64,000 nucleotides of DNA from Linyphia triangularis. Its lineage: Eukaryota; Arthropoda; Arachnida; Araneae; Linyphiidae. The notes beneath the pieces are model-generated. The model made no database searches and was not told where the DNA came from. It was given only the letters and a program-made list of their open reading frames with translations. The stretch's first letter is position 1, and every line of letters starts with the position of its first letter. Positions 62,876-64,000 of this stretch are shown here, piece after piece. The stretch covers positions 33,126,433 through 33,190,432 of the forward strand of contig OZ021724.1 of assembly GCA_963978545.1 (NCBI GenBank), written 5' to 3'. Both the position numbers and the translations under genes were made by a program.

Positions 62876-64000
62876 GTGAAATTGTTTATGACTAGAATTG
62901 CTGATGCTCAACTTATATTTCAATGTTTTTTCTCATATTAATCTAAGAAATATGCTATATAGTTACTTTTTTTCTATTTAGTCTGGAGAATAAACACTAT
63001 GATGTCCAAATGAAATGGGCACTAAAAGTTCTTAATTTTTTTTCTAGGTATTTTGTGACTACATTATATAAACTAAACTTTCCCTTAATGGTAGAAATTA
63101 AAGAAATTGTTGTATTCAAGTTCTTAAATTTTATCTGTTTTTTTTTTAATTTTTTTTTTAATCTTATTTTAGTTAGTTTCTATGATGAATTAGAGGACAT
63201 CTAATATTGTTTTGGGTCTTTGCTTTTAAACCATAATCCTTCTGGGTAATTTTCTGGATGACGCACAGGGCATTTTGGCTCTTTTTCTCTACTTGCAAAC
63301 AGATTAGAATAGTAAAATTATGATAAATCTAGTAGTTATATAATACTAGTTGGTGGCAAAGTTATATGGAAAAATAAATATTTTAACTAGGTCATATATA
63401 TAGTATCTATGACGTCTGATGTGCAGGACGTGTCAGTGCTTCGTATGCCGGTAGCTTATAAATCGGCCTTTTCACCTCAAATCGAATCAAATTCTACGCC
63501 AAAAACTGTGATTTTTCTTTTGTCATGCATGCATTGTAACAAAGCAGCTTTAGAAATGTACAAACGTATGCTTTCTGTTTTAAATAGGCTTAGGCAGACT
63601 ATAAAAAATATATTTCCTATCAATCAAAATAAGCAGTAATTGGATCAAGAATCAAGCTAGGAATATTTATTTGTTAAGGCTAATTGAAGCAACTTTGTAA
63701 TCGTAGAAATGCCCTCCTCCTCCTCCCCCCCCCCCCCCTCTATTTTAAATAGAGTTGTAATATGTACATGTAGACGTATAGGCAAATCTAGTAATTGAAG
63801 CAACTCTATGAACATTTCAGGATAGAATCTGCTCCCATTAATAAGATACAAAATCATAAGTTGGAAATGCCAAATAAAACACTTTCTTTAAAGTGAAGGA
63901 ATTTTTTTTTTATTCTTTACATTTTAATAAACATGCAAGATAAGGGGGAGGGAGGGGGGGAGAGAGAGAATCTGAATTGTGTAACATTTTCTGTGACTAA
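62876..64000 (+). other. Start of intron 2 of the DNAJC9-like gene; no third exon seen
   Basis: I checked splice acceptors at about 62984, 63048 and 63173; each runs quickly into a stop or fails to resemble DNAJC9. A 76-codon open stretch at 63409-63639, with SVLRMPVAYKSAFSPQIESN, is unidentified and may be a transposon scrap or an unrelated sequence. The C tract at 63726-63739 and G-rich tail at 63942-63960 are simple sequence. Confidence 0.5.

Noticed and set aside
63173..63204. Possible DNAJC9 exon 3 reading VSFYDELEDI then stop
   Set aside because: It does not match the family sequence after YDE.G and would cut off the histone-binding part.

Overview
The window is nuclear DNA of an animal: AT-rich, intron-containing, dense in transposon remnants and simple repeats, with no operon-like gene packing. 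The only host gene I can recognise is the 5' part of a DNAJC9-like J-domain co-chaperone (exon 1 at 60541-60631, exon 2 at 62723-62875, plus strand, GT-AG splice sites); the rest of that gene lies past 64000. The repeat mix (HINE-like Helitrons, several hAT families, tRNA-derived SINEs, TATCGATA-rich hAT MITEs, short-period satellites) fits an arthropod. A chelicerate such as a spider is my guess, but nothing here proves it.

Layout. 0-5 kb: remnant of a repetitive transposon-like protein (minus strand), a tRNA-like sequence, then a 1.6-kb dispersed repeat (R1, copy A). 4.6-8.3 kb: two related non-autonomous Helitrons, the second split by a tRNA-derived SINE with a clear target-site duplication and ending in a (TA)n tract; a 192-bp near-perfect hairpin lies just after the first. 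8.5-11.7 kb: a hAT-like element, heavily rearranged inside. 11.7-29 kb: mostly AT-rich sequence without recognisable genes, with a foldback element (20.4 kb), two copies of a dispersed repeat (R4) and several GC-richer unique islands that may be regulatory. 29.3-30.1 kb: a second remnant of the same repetitive protein family as at 0.3-1.0 kb. 33.2-35.3 kb: about 13 copies of a 147-148-bp satellite inside an element with TA-rich ends. 36.3-37.1 kb: a 775-bp hAT MITE with an exact 8-bp duplication. 38.0 kb: (TAAA)n; 43.5 kb: (TA)n. 44.0-45.8 kb: R1 copy B followed by its own inverted 3' end. 47.6-52.5 kb: a nest bounded by a pair of perfect 27-bp inverted repeats, holding a 1530-bp hAT with a broken transposase, SINE-like duplicates and a 293-bp dimer. 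52.5-53.5 kb: another TIR element with a 68-codon minus-strand reading frame. 57-59.6 kb: more dispersed repeats and a 745-bp hAT MITE with an exact 8-bp duplication. 60.2-64 kb: the DNAJC9-like promoter region, exon 1, intron 1 with a hAT-derived zinc-finger fragment, exon 2 and the start of the next intron.

Nearly all longer open frames are by-products of repeats. Functions stated are from family knowledge and pattern reading; no alignment or database search was run.
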